Below are positions 32,569 through 40,982 of a DNA stretch of 64,000 nucleotides, piece after piece. The notes beneath the pieces were generated by a model that had not been told where the DNA came from, did not search any database, and saw only the letters and a list, made by a program, of their open reading frames with translations. The position numbers and the translations under genes are program-made. The stretch covers positions 1 through 64,000 of the forward strand of contig CAKQDU010000005.1 of the NCBI GenBank assembly GCA_934229625.1, written 5' to 3'. How positions within the stretch are numbered: the first letter of the stretch is position 1; every line of letters begins with the position of its first letter. This DNA comes from an uncultured Alphaproteobacteria bacterium (GTDB lineage Bacteria > Pseudomonadota > Alphaproteobacteria > RF32 > CAG-239).

Positions 32569-32625
32569 TCAGATGTTTAGGATTTGCAGAGAGAGAGAGA
32601 GACCTTTGAATAGCTTATTTTTCAT
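32569..32625 (-). CDS. Upstream ORF of 18 codons in the pilin module (copy 1)
   Basis: The ATG at 32625 has a good ribosome site (GAGGAAAG) and encodes MKNKLFKGLSLSLQILNI then TGA. The (CT)7 tract at 32588-32601 sets this frame; 6 or 9 repeats would fuse it to the downstream pilin frame. The same ORF exists at 53608-53664 and 54514-54570. It may be a leader peptide, a translation-coupling ORF, or the off-state of a phase-variable gene. Confidence 0.4.
   Translation of the reverse strand: MKNKLFKGLSLSLQILNI
32588..32601. repeat. (CT)7 dinucleotide tract, copy 1
   Basis: Seven CT units on the minus strand, twelve codons' distance from the ATG at 32625. The same number is found in the copies at 53627-53640 and 54533-54546. 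Confidence 0.9.
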
Positions 32626-32663
32626 CTTTCTTTCCTCTAAAATTATGTTGTTTACACTCTAAT

Positions 32664-32691
32664 TCTATAACAGCATCACGCCATAAGTCAA
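32664..32691 (-). promoter_or_regulatory. Promoter of pilin module copy 1
   Basis: On minus: TTGACT (32686-32691), a 16-bp spacer and TATAGA (32664-32669). The intergenic sequence to the ATG at 32625 is nearly identical to that at the left window edge. Confidence 0.65.
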
Positions 32692-32700
32692 CCGCAAAAA

Positions 32701-33354
32701 TCAAAATTCCAGTCCGACGCAGCAGGCATCATCTTTCATACACAATTTACAAGCAGCGTCAATTTCCGACAAGGTGACACTATTTAAACATTTTTTATCG
32801 GCGCCGTTGCAAGTTTTATTACCCCAAAATAATACCGGTGAGGATTCGTTGCTGCGGTATACTCTGGCCCAATGCAAAGTACCGGCAATCGGCTTGGCTA
32901 AGTTTAAAAACAATTCGCGGCATAATCCTGCAGAGAAATTTGCCGACACACTTTTACCATCATCATTTTCGTAGTGAGCTCCTATATATAAGTCAACGAC
33001 CAGTCTTTGGTTGCGTGAAAAAATATTAACCGTGTTTCCTTCAGAATCATAAAGCGTTCTTGCACTTTTATTGCCCATGCTCCAAGTTTGCGGAACAATA
33101 CCTGCTGCCATAATAGCTTCTTGCAGACCAATGCTTGAAGCTTCTCCAGAGTTTTTGGATGTCAAGTTTTGATAGTCGGATAAATGCTCTATTAACCCGT
33201 AAATTAAGTAGCTGTATTCACTCAGCACCTTATTTGTTTTCCACTTTTCCATCGCTTGGCTATAGCCTGCAATTCCTCCAACGCTCAGCACACCGATAAT
33301 AGCAAGGACTCCTAACATCTCTATCATGCTTCTGCCAAACTGATTTTGTTTCAT
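32701..33354 (-). CDS. Type IV pilin-like protein B
   Basis: A 217-residue protein with a short prepilin leader (MKQNQFG) directly followed by RSMIEMLGVLAIIGVLSVGG. The globular part has the family pattern IAGY(S)xAMEKWK, a central LCRELFLNLAKPI segment and a C-terminal Cys cluster (CKLCMKDDACCVGLEF). This is the uninterrupted form of the family: no palindromic insert and no CT tract. AAAGGAAG precedes the ATG. A structured RNA leader with a terminator lies upstream. Likely exported and inserted in the inner membrane, then assembled by type IV pilus or type II secretion machinery that is not in the window. Confidence 0.8.
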   Translation of the reverse strand: MKQNQFGRSMIEMLGVLAIIGVLSVGGIAGYSQAMEKWKTNKVLSEYSYLIYGLIEHLSDYQNLTSKNSGEASSIGLQEAIMAAGIVPQTWSMGNKSARTLYDSEGNTVNIFSRNQRLVVDLYIGAHYENDDGKSVSANFSAGLCRELFLNLAKPIAGTLHWARVYRSNESSPVLFWGNKTCNGADKKCLNSVTLSEIDAACKLCMKDDACCVGLEF

Positions 33355-33384
33355 ACTAACTTCCTTTCATCTTGAAAATGCAAC

Positions 33385-33540
33385 AAAAAAGCTGCTTGGG
33401 ACGAAGCAGCTGGAAGTTCGTAAGCTATTAAGTATAAAATAGTGTAGCATATTAGCCAAAGATAGCATATTTTGCCACCTTCCAGCCATTAGCATGAAGA
33501 TACACCTATTTATCGTCTTGTGTTCAGACGTTATACTTAA
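33385..33540 (-). ncRNA. Structured 5' leader (candidate riboswitch/attenuator) of pilin B
   Basis: On the transcript: P1 TTAAGTATAA...TTATACTTAA (33531-33540 with 33428-33437), P2 hairpin CGTCT/AGACG (33514-33530), then CTGGAAG (33479-33485), P3 GTGGCA/TGCTAC (33473-33478 with 33444-33449), and CTTCCAG (33410-33416) that can pair with CTGGAAG as a pseudoknot. CTTCCAG overlaps the 5' arm of a terminator AGCTGCTT/AAGCAGCT plus T6 (33385-33411). The same order recurs at 55306-55443 with covarying stems. It does not match a riboswitch class I know. Confidence 0.65.
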
Positions 33541-33673
33541 GAGGCTACGACACCCCAGACAGACTATCGCCTATCCGACATTTATTTTAACGGAATAAAA
33601 CCCGAAAGTAAAGATAATTTTAGGGTTAAGTCAGGTTTGAACGCGTATAAATGTTTATAATGCTGACGGCAGC

Positions 33674-34150
33674 TTATTCTGTAAAGTTTTCAATAAGCGG
33701 CTTAAACGATTGATACATTTTTTCGTATGCCGGTTTTTTGAAATCAACGGCCAAATCAACAGCGTTTTCAAGAGAAATCCATTTGAAACAGCTAAATTCT
33801 GGCGATTCTGTATTTAAGTTAATTTCAGAATCTGCGCCGGAAAAATAAAACAGAGACCAGTACATGTCTTGTCCGGAGTTTGTAAATCCGCGTTTTTGCA
33901 TAGAAGCGATGACTTCCGGCGGAAAGCGATAGCGAGCCGGTTTTTTTAGTGTGATAATCCGTTTTAGTCCGCTTAAAGATGTTTCTTCTTTTAATTCTCT
34001 GACCGCAGCTTGTTCAGGCGCTTCGCCGTCTTCTATGCCTCCTTGCGGAAATTGCCAAGAATCAGGCATATCATTCCGCAGGCATACCAAAACTTTTTTA
34101 TCTGCACGAAACACTACAATTCCGGCGTTGCGCCTAAACCATTCTGCCAT
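33674..34150 (-). CDS. rppH: RNA pyrophosphohydrolase RppH (Nudix)
   Basis: A 158-residue protein. WFRRNAGIVVF and the Nudix box GGIEDGEAPEQAAVRELKEE (residues 37-56) carry the metal-binding glutamates. It removes pyrophosphate from the 5' end of mRNA to trigger decay; in older literature this family is also called Ap5A pyrophosphatase. The start overlaps the ctpA stop by one base (TAATG). Last gene of gpmI-envC-ctpA-rppH. Confidence 0.88.
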   Translation of the reverse strand: MAEWFRRNAGIVVFRADKKVLVCLRNDMPDSWQFPQGGIEDGEAPEQAAVRELKEETSLSGLKRIITLKKPARYRFPPEVIASMQKRGFTNSGQDMYWSLFYFSGADSEINLNTESPEFSCFKWISLENAVDLAVDFKKPAYEKMYQSFKPLIENFTE

Positions 34151-35493
34151 TATTTTTTGCCTTTGCTTGTTGTTTTTTTATCTTTTTCAGCCGATTTGAC
34201 TTTTGCGTTAAGATTGTCATTTTGTCCGTAAAGATACAAAGCTTTTACCAAATCCATAGCGCGGATTAGCTGATAATCTTTTGTATCGTTTTCAGAAATT
34301 TTAGAGTGCTTGCTTGTATTGTTTTTATCGGCTTGCTCATTTTTAAGAGCGCCCTTCAGGTCGGCTTCGCTGATATTCCAGCTATTATCTTCAATTGTTT
34401 CAATTTTAGATTGTTTTACCACAATGTCTGGTTCAATTCCTTTAGCCTGAATTGAGCGTCCGGACGGTGTATAATAACGGGCGGTTGTCAAACGCATTCC
34501 GGCGCCGTTAGGCAGTTGTACAACAGTCTGCACCGAACCTTTGCCGAATGATTTTTCGCCGATAACTACCGCGCGGTGATGGTCTTGAAGCGCTCCGGCT
34601 AAAATCTCAGAAGCGGAAGCCGAACCTTCATTGATAATTACGACAATAGGCAAACCTTTGGCAATATCACCGGCTGTTGCCGAAAATTTGACTGTATCTT
34701 CTACATTGCGAGAGCGTGTAGAAACGATTTCTCCTTGTTCCAAGAATAAGTCAGAAACTCCAATGGCTTGGTCTAATAGTCCGCCAGGATTGTTGCGAAC
34801 ATCAATCACAATGCCGGCAAGTTTGTTTTTCAGCTTTTTCTGAGCATTTTTAACTGCTTTTTCAACAGATTTATCAAGTTCTTCATTGAAAGAAGAAATA
34901 CGAATATATAAAATGTCTTCGTCTTTAATTTCACTCTTTACTGATTGAACCTTTATTTCTGCTCGTTTCAAGGTTACAGTGAAAGGTTTTTTGTTTATGC
35001 GGCGGATAGTTACTTTTACTCGGCTGCCGACTTTTCCGCGCAGTTTATTAACAACATCGTTCAAGGTTTGCCCTATAACGGTTTCTCCGTTGATATCCGT
35101 GATATAATCACCGGCTTTTAGTCCAGCTTTTGCTGCAGGAGTGTCGTCTATCGGCGAAACAATTTTAACAACTCCGTTATCCATGGTGATTTCAATACCC
35201 AAACCACCGAATTTTCCTTTAGTTTGTTCTGTCATATATTTATAATCGTCAACATTTAAATAACTTGAATGAGGGTCAAGAGAGGTCAGCATACCGTTAA
35301 TCGCAGCTTCTATCAGCTGTTTATCGCTAACATCTTCGACATATGACATTTTTGTGCGTTCCATAACTTCGCCGAACAGGTTCAGCAGTTCATATGTACT
35401 TATTTCATCTTGTTTAGTTTTTTCTTTAGCTGTGGCGCAACCTGTCACCAGGCTCAAAATCAAGGTATAAATAATCAACGATTTTTTTAACAT
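34150..35493 (-). CDS. ctpA: C-terminal processing peptidase (S41, CtpA), lipoprotein
   Basis: A 447-residue protein. The lipobox LVTGC (Cys19) predicts lipid anchoring. A PDZ domain (about 85-170, FGGLGIEI...GLKAGDYITDINGE) regulates the S41 protease core, with the catalytic Ser in EGSASASEILAGAL near residue 296 and Lys in GEKSFGKGSVQT near 319. The final ~90 residues are polar and Lys-rich. It degrades or trims periplasmic substrates, often peptidoglycan hydrolases, which fits the adjacent envC. Confidence 0.92.
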   Translation of the reverse strand: MLKKSLIIYTLILSLVTGCATAKEKTKQDEISTYELLNLFGEVMERTKMSYVEDVSDKQLIEAAINGMLTSLDPHSSYLNVDDYKYMTEQTKGKFGGLGIEITMDNGVVKIVSPIDDTPAAKAGLKAGDYITDINGETVIGQTLNDVVNKLRGKVGSRVKVTIRRINKKPFTVTLKRAEIKVQSVKSEIKDEDILYIRISSFNEELDKSVEKAVKNAQKKLKNKLAGIVIDVRNNPGGLLDQAIGVSDLFLEQGEIVSTRSRNVEDTVKFSATAGDIAKGLPIVVIINEGSASASEILAGALQDHHRAVVIGEKSFGKGSVQTVVQLPNGAGMRLTTARYYTPSGRSIQAKGIEPDIVVKQSKIETIEDNSWNISEADLKGALKNEQADKNNTSKHSKISENDTKDYQLIRAMDLVKALYLYGQNDNLNAKVKSAEKDKKTTSKGKK

Positions 35494-35509
35494 ATCATAA
35501 TCCTTTTAT

Positions 35510-36751
35510 TTATTTTTTTATCCATTCATTCGGGTCTACCGGATGATTGTTTTTGCGAATTTCCATGTGAAGTTTGCTGTTTGCATCTGTCGGCATGGTT
35601 CCAACCGGTTCGCCGGCGAGCAGCATTTGACCAACTTCGGTATCTGTTTCGCCTAATCCGCTTAACAAAGATGTGTAGCCTTCACCGTGGTCAATAATCA
35701 CTAAGTTGGCAAAGTTTTTAAACGGTCCGGCGTAAATAACTGTTCCGTCAAACGGAGCAATAACCTGAGCTTTTGCCGCGGTTTTAATGTCTATGCCATT
35801 AGACACCACGCCTTTAGACAGCTCCGTATGAAAAGCTGTGACCAAAGGTCCGCGAGCCGGTCTTGATAGCCGTCCTTTGGCTTTGCTGAAACCGGTAACC
35901 GGAGTTTCTTGCACGGCGGTATTGTTTTCAGCCATATAGCTTGCTTCTAAACCATGATTTTCTTTACGAAGTTTATCGGCGGCTTGTTCACGAGCTAAGC
36001 GTTTTTTTTCAGCCATTTGCCGACGATTGATTTCTTTTTGTTTTTCCAATTTTTCCAACAAATCGCGCAAATTGTGAGCCTGACTTGCCAGCATATCGGC
36101 TTTCTTTTTAGCTTCTTCGCTTTTGCTGGAAATTTGGCTGTACATAGTGCTTTTTTGCTGAGATAATTTTTTCATATCGTCTTGTTGCTGAGCCAATTTT
36201 TTATTATCTTTTTCCAAATCTTGCAAACGTAGCGCAATTTGTTTTTTTTGGTTGCTGATATCTTCAATGCTTTTGCGGATGGAGCTTGCTCTGCTTTCCA
36301 AAGCATGTACACTTCCGCGCAGTAAAATGCTGCTGCGCATAACTTCAACCGGGGACAGCGGCTGTACTAAAACGGCTTCAGACGGACGTAAGGCCAAATT
36401 TTGCAAAGCGGCCAGAGTTTCCACCAACATATCATTTTCCGAATTAAATTTTTCTTCGGATTCGCTCAGATGTTTCTGTAAAATTGCCAATTCATCCTGT
36501 TTTTTACGTAGTTCGTCTTCGCCGTTTTGTATTTTTTTAGCGGCAGCAATCATTTTTTGATTTACGTTTTTAAGTTCTTCTTTAAGTTTATTTGCTTTTT
36601 GCTCCATAATTTTATGTTCTTTAGAAACGCGTTTAGCCTCAGCTTCTACTTTAGCCACTTCTGAAGCAGAAACATTTGTGGTCGGAGCAGCGTTAGCTTG
36701 CTGCCCGACACAAAATAAAATCATAAAAGTAAAAAATAAAAACTTAGTCAC
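35510..36751 (-). CDS. envC: EnvC-like murein hydrolase activator
   Basis: A 413-residue protein with a signal peptide (to about residue 21), two long coiled-coil segments (about 30-115 and 165-270) and a C-terminal LytM/M23 domain (from about 305). The zinc-binding motifs are degenerate: GVVSNGIDI lacks the first His of HxxxD, and the HxH position reads LHMEIR. As in E. coli EnvC, this indicates an activator of amidases at the septum rather than an active protease. The gene sits 18 bp after gpmI. Confidence 0.88.
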   Translation of the reverse strand: MTKFLFFTFMILFCVGQQANAAPTTNVSASEVAKVEAEAKRVSKEHKIMEQKANKLKEELKNVNQKMIAAAKKIQNGEDELRKKQDELAILQKHLSESEEKFNSENDMLVETLAALQNLALRPSEAVLVQPLSPVEVMRSSILLRGSVHALESRASSIRKSIEDISNQKKQIALRLQDLEKDNKKLAQQQDDMKKLSQQKSTMYSQISSKSEEAKKKADMLASQAHNLRDLLEKLEKQKEINRRQMAEKKRLAREQAADKLRKENHGLEASYMAENNTAVQETPVTGFSKAKGRLSRPARGPLVTAFHTELSKGVVSNGIDIKTAAKAQVIAPFDGTVIYAGPFKNFANLVIIDHGEGYTSLLSGLGETDTEVGQMLLAGEPVGTMPTDANSKLHMEIRKNNHPVDPNEWIKK

Positions 36752-36769
36752 AGCAATAGGTCCGTTCTT

Positions 36770-38299
36770 TTATTTTTTCAGCAAAGAATGGCCTGTCATA
36801 TCTGCCGGTTTGTCCAAACCCAGCAAATCGAGCAAAGTAGGGGAAACATCGGCCAAACGTCCGTCTTCCATACCAGTTACATTTGCTGGAGCGTTATACA
36901 GAACAGCCTGTACTTTGCCTACGGTATGAGCGGTGTAAGGCTGACCTGTTTTTTCATCAACCATTTTTTCGACATTGCCGTGGTCGGCAGTCACAAACAG
37001 CACGCCGTCAACATCTTTAATGGCTTTCATCACGCGGCCCAAAGACTTGTCGACAGCGGCCACGGCTTGCAGAGCAGCAGACATAATTCCCGTATGTCCA
37101 ACCATATCTCCGTTGGCAAAATTGCAGATAATGGTGTCAAATTTTTTACTTTCAATAGCGTTAACCAAAGCGTCTGTCACTTCATAAACGCTCATTTCAG
37201 GTTTTAAGTCGTATGTCGCAACTTTAGGACTGTTAATCAAAATGCGTTCTTCGCCTTTGAACATACGTTCTTCTCCGCCGTTAAAGAAAAATGTTACATG
37301 AGCATATTTTTCTGTTTCGGCAATGCGCAGCTGAGTCATTCCGTGTTCGGAAACTACTTCGCCGTAAATATTTTTGAGCTGTTCCGGTGCAAAAATTGTT
37401 TTCATAAAGCGGTTATGGTCAACAGAGTATTCTGCCATGCCTACGCAATCTGAAAATTTTACAATTTTGTTGCGGACGAAGCCGTCAAACTTATTGTCGC
37501 CTAAGGCATAAGTGATTTCACGGGCGCGGTCGGCGCGGAAATTTGCCATTAAGAAAGCATCGCCGTCATCAGCGCCTTTATAATCGCCGATAACACATGG
37601 AACCACAAACTCATCATTAACGCCGGCAGCGTAAGATGTTTTAATTGCTTCGTCAGCTGTGGCATAATGTTTGCCATTGGCAGAAACAATGTTGTTATAT
37701 GCCAGCTCAACTCTATCCCAGCGTTTATCTCTGTCCATGGCATAAAAACGTCCGGATAATGTTGCCAATTTAACTAAAGGCATATCTTTTATAGAATTGT
37801 TGAAATCGGCTAAAAATCCTTCTGCCGAGGTTGGAGGAGTATCGCGTCCGTCTAAGAAAGCATGCACGTCAACTTTAATGCCGTTGCGGTTCAGAATTTC
37901 GCACAAAGCGACAATATGCTCTTGATGAGAATGGACTCCGCCTGGAGACATCAATCCCATAACATGACATGTTTTTCCGTTGTTTTTTAAGGTGTTAATC
38001 AGTTCAATAACCACCGGATTCTTTTCCAGAGTGTGTTCTTTAACCGCTTGGTCAATTTTCGGCAAATCTTGCATAACCACGCGTCCGGCGCCCAAATTCA
38101 TGTGGCCAACTTCTGAGTTTCCCATTTGACCTTCAGGCAATCCGACATCTAATCCGGAAGTTTCAACAAAACAATGAGGACATGTTTTCAAAAGAGTGTG
38201 CCAGTTGGGAGTTTCTCCCATTTCAATAGCGTTGTCTTTTGTTGTTGTGCTTCTATATCCCCATCCGTCCAAAATAAGCAACATAACCGGTCTTTGCAT
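36770..38299 (-). CDS. gpmI: 2,3-bisphosphoglycerate-independent phosphoglycerate mutase
   Basis: A 509-residue, Mn-dependent enzyme interconverting 3- and 2-phosphoglycerate. It has LILDGWGYR at the N-terminus with the first metal-binding Asp, the nucleophile Ser62 in GNSEVGHMNLGAGR, DGRDTPPTSA, GRFYAMDRDKRWDR, NFANGDMVGHTG and a second metal cluster VTADHGN. First gene of the four-gene run to rppH, an order seen widely in Alphaproteobacteria. Confidence 0.95.
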   Translation of the reverse strand: MQRPVMLLILDGWGYRSTTTKDNAIEMGETPNWHTLLKTCPHCFVETSGLDVGLPEGQMGNSEVGHMNLGAGRVVMQDLPKIDQAVKEHTLEKNPVVIELINTLKNNGKTCHVMGLMSPGGVHSHQEHIVALCEILNRNGIKVDVHAFLDGRDTPPTSAEGFLADFNNSIKDMPLVKLATLSGRFYAMDRDKRWDRVELAYNNIVSANGKHYATADEAIKTSYAAGVNDEFVVPCVIGDYKGADDGDAFLMANFRADRAREITYALGDNKFDGFVRNKIVKFSDCVGMAEYSVDHNRFMKTIFAPEQLKNIYGEVVSEHGMTQLRIAETEKYAHVTFFFNGGEERMFKGEERILINSPKVATYDLKPEMSVYEVTDALVNAIESKKFDTIICNFANGDMVGHTGIMSAALQAVAAVDKSLGRVMKAIKDVDGVLFVTADHGNVEKMVDEKTGQPYTAHTVGKVQAVLYNAPANVTGMEDGRLADVSPTLLDLLGLDKPADMTGHSLLKK

Positions 38300-38433
38300 A
38301 AATTTTTCCTTTCGTAAAATTCAAAACTTTTAAACTGTTCAGTATTATATATAAGAAAACAAAATTTAAAAGCACTATTTTTTTATTTATAAACAGGCTT
38401 ATTTTTAAAAAAGTATAAAAATATGATTTTTTA

Positions 38434-38462
38434 TTGACATAAAGTGTGAGTATTCATAAATT
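38434..38462 (+). promoter_or_regulatory. Promoter of the porin gene
   Basis: TTGACA (38434-38439), a 17-bp spacer and TAAATT (38457-38462). Confidence 0.55.
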
Positions 38463-38486
38463 AAACATAAGTATTAAGGATAAAAA

Positions 38487-39596
38487 ATGAAAAAAAATCT
38501 GATAATTGCCGCGTTGAGCCTTGTTTCTTTGCCTGTTTATGCCGAAGAATTTTTTTATGATGTCTCCGGTGTGGGCAATGTATTTTACGGTTATAGCGAT
38601 TATGCCGAAAAATTCCGTCCGCAACATAGGCATATTCATACTCCTGCAGCGTTTGAGCTTTATTCGGCGGCAGGTTATCGTTTCAGTAATGAAACTTTAT
38701 TTAAACTAGGCTTGGATTTGCAGGCGGCCGACGGCAAAGAGGTTGAAGATTATAATCAGGGGAAATGGGGCGAAAATCTTTATGGAACTTTTGAAACTCC
38801 TTATGGTGAATTTAGTGCCGGACAAGTTTATAACGCGGCATATCAGCTGGCTGTCGGAGCGCCTAAAGTCGGCAGTCTGAGGGTTAATAATTCTCCGATA
38901 ACTGATTTTATTTCTAATCCGGATTGGCAGCGCCATAGCCGAGCGGCTTCTTACCGCACGCTTAATTCAACATATCTGAATACCGATGCCGACGCTTTGA
39001 AAATCAGCTATACTACGCCGGAATTTTATCGCACAAAGCTGGCTGTTTCCTATACTCCTGACAGCTATTCTCAAGCCGGTCTGATTAACAAGCACAGCCG
39101 TTATGATAATCGTTCTTCCTATGCGGCAGGGTTGTATAATCATCAGGAATTAGACAGTTTTGAAATTGAAAGCTCTATAGGTTATGCGTATAATCATAAA
39201 AATAATCAGGAGGTTTCAGCTGGATTAAGTGTATATCGTAAAGGTTGGACACTTGGCGGCTCATATCGCAAATCGTTTACGTCTTCCGGAGACTATGCGC
39301 TGAACGATGTAGAAAATTTGCCGTATTATTTTGATGGATATCGCAAAGGGCAAGCGTATAACATTGGTTTGAGTTATGAGTTTGGACCGTTGACAACAGG
39401 TGTTTCTTATTTTTATTCTGCGGCAGATAAAACCTCGGATAAAGACAAAATTGTAACTTGGGCAAACAAAATTGCTGTGCATAAATATGTTTCGCTGTAT
39501 TTGGCGGCCGCCTATGCCGAATATTCAGGCGGACGCGATATTAGTGAAAATAACCGCGGCTACGCTTTTATCAGCGGTTTGGAATTGGAGTTTTAA
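38487..39596 (+). CDS. Outer-membrane porin-like beta-barrel protein
   Basis: A 369-residue protein. Signal peptide ends VYA-EEFFYD; the rest alternates short hydrophobic/aromatic strands with polar turns (for example GTFETPYGEFSAGQVYNAAY, SFEIESSIGYAYNH, WTLGGSYRKSF) and ends in Phe (GLELEF), the terminal residue needed for BAM insertion. It resembles Gram-negative general porins. AAGGAT precedes the ATG. The regulator that follows 3 bp later may control it. Confidence 0.8.
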   Translation: MKKNLIIAALSLVSLPVYAEEFFYDVSGVGNVFYGYSDYAEKFRPQHRHIHTPAAFELYSAAGYRFSNETLFKLGLDLQAADGKEVEDYNQGKWGENLYGTFETPYGEFSAGQVYNAAYQLAVGAPKVGSLRVNNSPITDFISNPDWQRHSRAASYRTLNSTYLNTDADALKISYTTPEFYRTKLAVSYTPDSYSQAGLINKHSRYDNRSSYAAGLYNHQELDSFEIESSIGYAYNHKNNQEVSAGLSVYRKGWTLGGSYRKSFTSSGDYALNDVENLPYYFDGYRKGQAYNIGLSYEFGPLTTGVSYFYSAADKTSDKDKIVTWANKIAVHKYVSLYLAAAYAEYSGGRDISENNRGYAFISGLELEF

Positions 39597-39599
39597 ATA

Positions 39600-40205
39600 A
39601 TGCTGCATATTTTGTTTGTTTCGGAAAATGAAGATTTTGCTGAAGATTTAAAAACGCAGGTTTTGCGTTTTGCTCCGGATTTTTCTTTTGTTGAAAATGC
39701 GCCTGATTTATTGCTGATTGATGAAAACTCAGAGCGTTGCGGCGAATTGCGTCAAAAATATCCGACAATTCCTTTGATTTTTTTATCGGCGGAAAATAAA
39801 GAAAATGATATGCTCAATATTTATGTGAAAAAGCCGTTTTCTTTAATGGCATTTCTTGATGTTTTACGGGCGGCAAATAATAATTTGGACAATTCTGTGG
39901 ACGGATATTTGTGCTTTAACGGCTATGAACTTCGTCCTAATTTGCGCGAAATAGAGGATGTAAAAAGCGGAACAATTGTCAAACTTACAGAAAAAGAAGT
40001 AAGTATATTAAAATATCTTTATAAAATAAAAAATAACTATGTTTCTAAAAATGATTTACAGCGCAATGTGTGGAAGTATAGCGAAGATGTAACCACCCAC
40101 ACCATAGAAACTCATATTTATCGTCTGCGTCAAAAGGTTGAGCAGGCAGATGGACGGCGTTTGATTGTAACCGATAACGGCGGTTATATGTTGCAGCGGG
40201 ACTAA
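39600..40205 (+). CDS. OmpR-type winged-helix regulator with short receiver-like domain
   Basis: A 201-residue protein. The N-terminal ~95 residues look like a shortened receiver: an Asp in DLLLIDEN that could accept phosphate, and the KKPF lysine, but the acidic pair at the end of strand 1 is reduced. The C-terminal winged helix reads VKLTEKEVSILKYLYK, VSKNDLQRNVW, THTIETHIYRLRQKVE and DNGGYML. No partner kinase adjoins. It sits between a porin and a membrane protein and probably responds to an envelope signal. Confidence 0.8.
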   Translation: MLHILFVSENEDFAEDLKTQVLRFAPDFSFVENAPDLLLIDENSERCGELRQKYPTIPLIFLSAENKENDMLNIYVKKPFSLMAFLDVLRAANNNLDNSVDGYLCFNGYELRPNLREIEDVKSGTIVKLTEKEVSILKYLYKIKNNYVSKNDLQRNVWKYSEDVTTHTIETHIYRLRQKVEQADGRRLIVTDNGGYMLQRD

Positions 40206-40210
40206 AAAAT

Positions 40211-40978
40211 ATGCCGAAATTAACACCAAAAGAAAATCCTAAAATTATAATGTCAGTCAGCTCGTTGATGCATGGGGTAAATCACTATATCGTTGAGAAT
40301 AAATTGTTTACTCTTTGTATTTTTGTGGTGAATATGGCTTATATGCTGGTGTTTAAGTCTTTAGAAGGCGGACTGTCTAATCCGCTGAGTATTTTGTGGG
40401 CAATAACATATTATATTTTCTGGTGCGCATTTTATCGCTATTATTATCATCTAAAGCCATATATTTTTAGCAAAACGCTTTTGGGGAGCATGGCTCCGTC
40501 TTCCAAAGCGTTGGTGTTGATGTTTGTTGTTTTGATGTCATTGGCAATGTTGCCCATGCTGCCGCTGTTTTTGGGCGTTGATGACGCGTATATGGAACAT
40601 TATGAACGCTATATGAGCGCAATTGAAAATCTTTCTGATGGCGTGGATATAGGGGTGTCGTTTGTTGATATTTTTATTATTTATGGTATTATGTCGCTGC
40701 TGTCTCCTGCTTTGATTTGCAAACCGTATTTAGCTTGGATTTCTTCTCTGCGCGGACATAACGCGTCTTTTCGCAAAGCCGGAAACAAAACGCGCGGCAA
40801 TTATACGGCGTTTGTTATTGTGTCAGCAATGTTGCTGTATCCAGAGGCTTTGAGTTTGGAACTTGACAGGGTGCTGGGTTTGCAAAATTGGCTGCACTAT
40901 ACGATAAGCACAATAATATTTGTATATACAAATATTATTTTTGCCAAGATGTATGATTTATTTTATCTGAAACATTAA
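40211..40978 (+). CDS. Hypothetical membrane protein (255 aa)
   Basis: About five membrane helices in two groups (about 30-75 and 95-120, then 150-235). No conserved motif recognised. It lies 5 bp after the regulator gene, so all three genes from 38487 probably share a transcript. No clear ribosome site; translation may be coupled. Confidence 0.6.
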   Translation: MPKLTPKENPKIIMSVSSLMHGVNHYIVENKLFTLCIFVVNMAYMLVFKSLEGGLSNPLSILWAITYYIFWCAFYRYYYHLKPYIFSKTLLGSMAPSSKALVLMFVVLMSLAMLPMLPLFLGVDDAYMEHYERYMSAIENLSDGVDIGVSFVDIFIIYGIMSLLSPALICKPYLAWISSLRGHNASFRKAGNKTRGNYTAFVIVSAMLLYPEALSLELDRVLGLQNWLHYTISTIIFVYTNIIFAKMYDLFYLKH

Positions 40979-40982
40979 AATG

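Noticed and set aside
32462..32587. Treating the stretch between the CT tract and the TTG as part of the pilin coding sequence
   Set aside because: It is open in frame in all three copies, but differences between copies are mostly non-silent and the ATG is out of phase, so purifying selection on this reading is not shown. Kept as a hypothesis only.
32588..32601. Repeats as a CRISPR array
   Set aside because: A single dinucleotide tract and dispersed palindromes have no regular repeat-spacer structure, and no cas gene is present.
33385..33540. Known riboswitch classes (c-di-GMP I and II, TPP, SAM, cobalamin, glycine, preQ1) for the pilin leaders
   Set aside because: None of the consensus segments I know for these classes is present.
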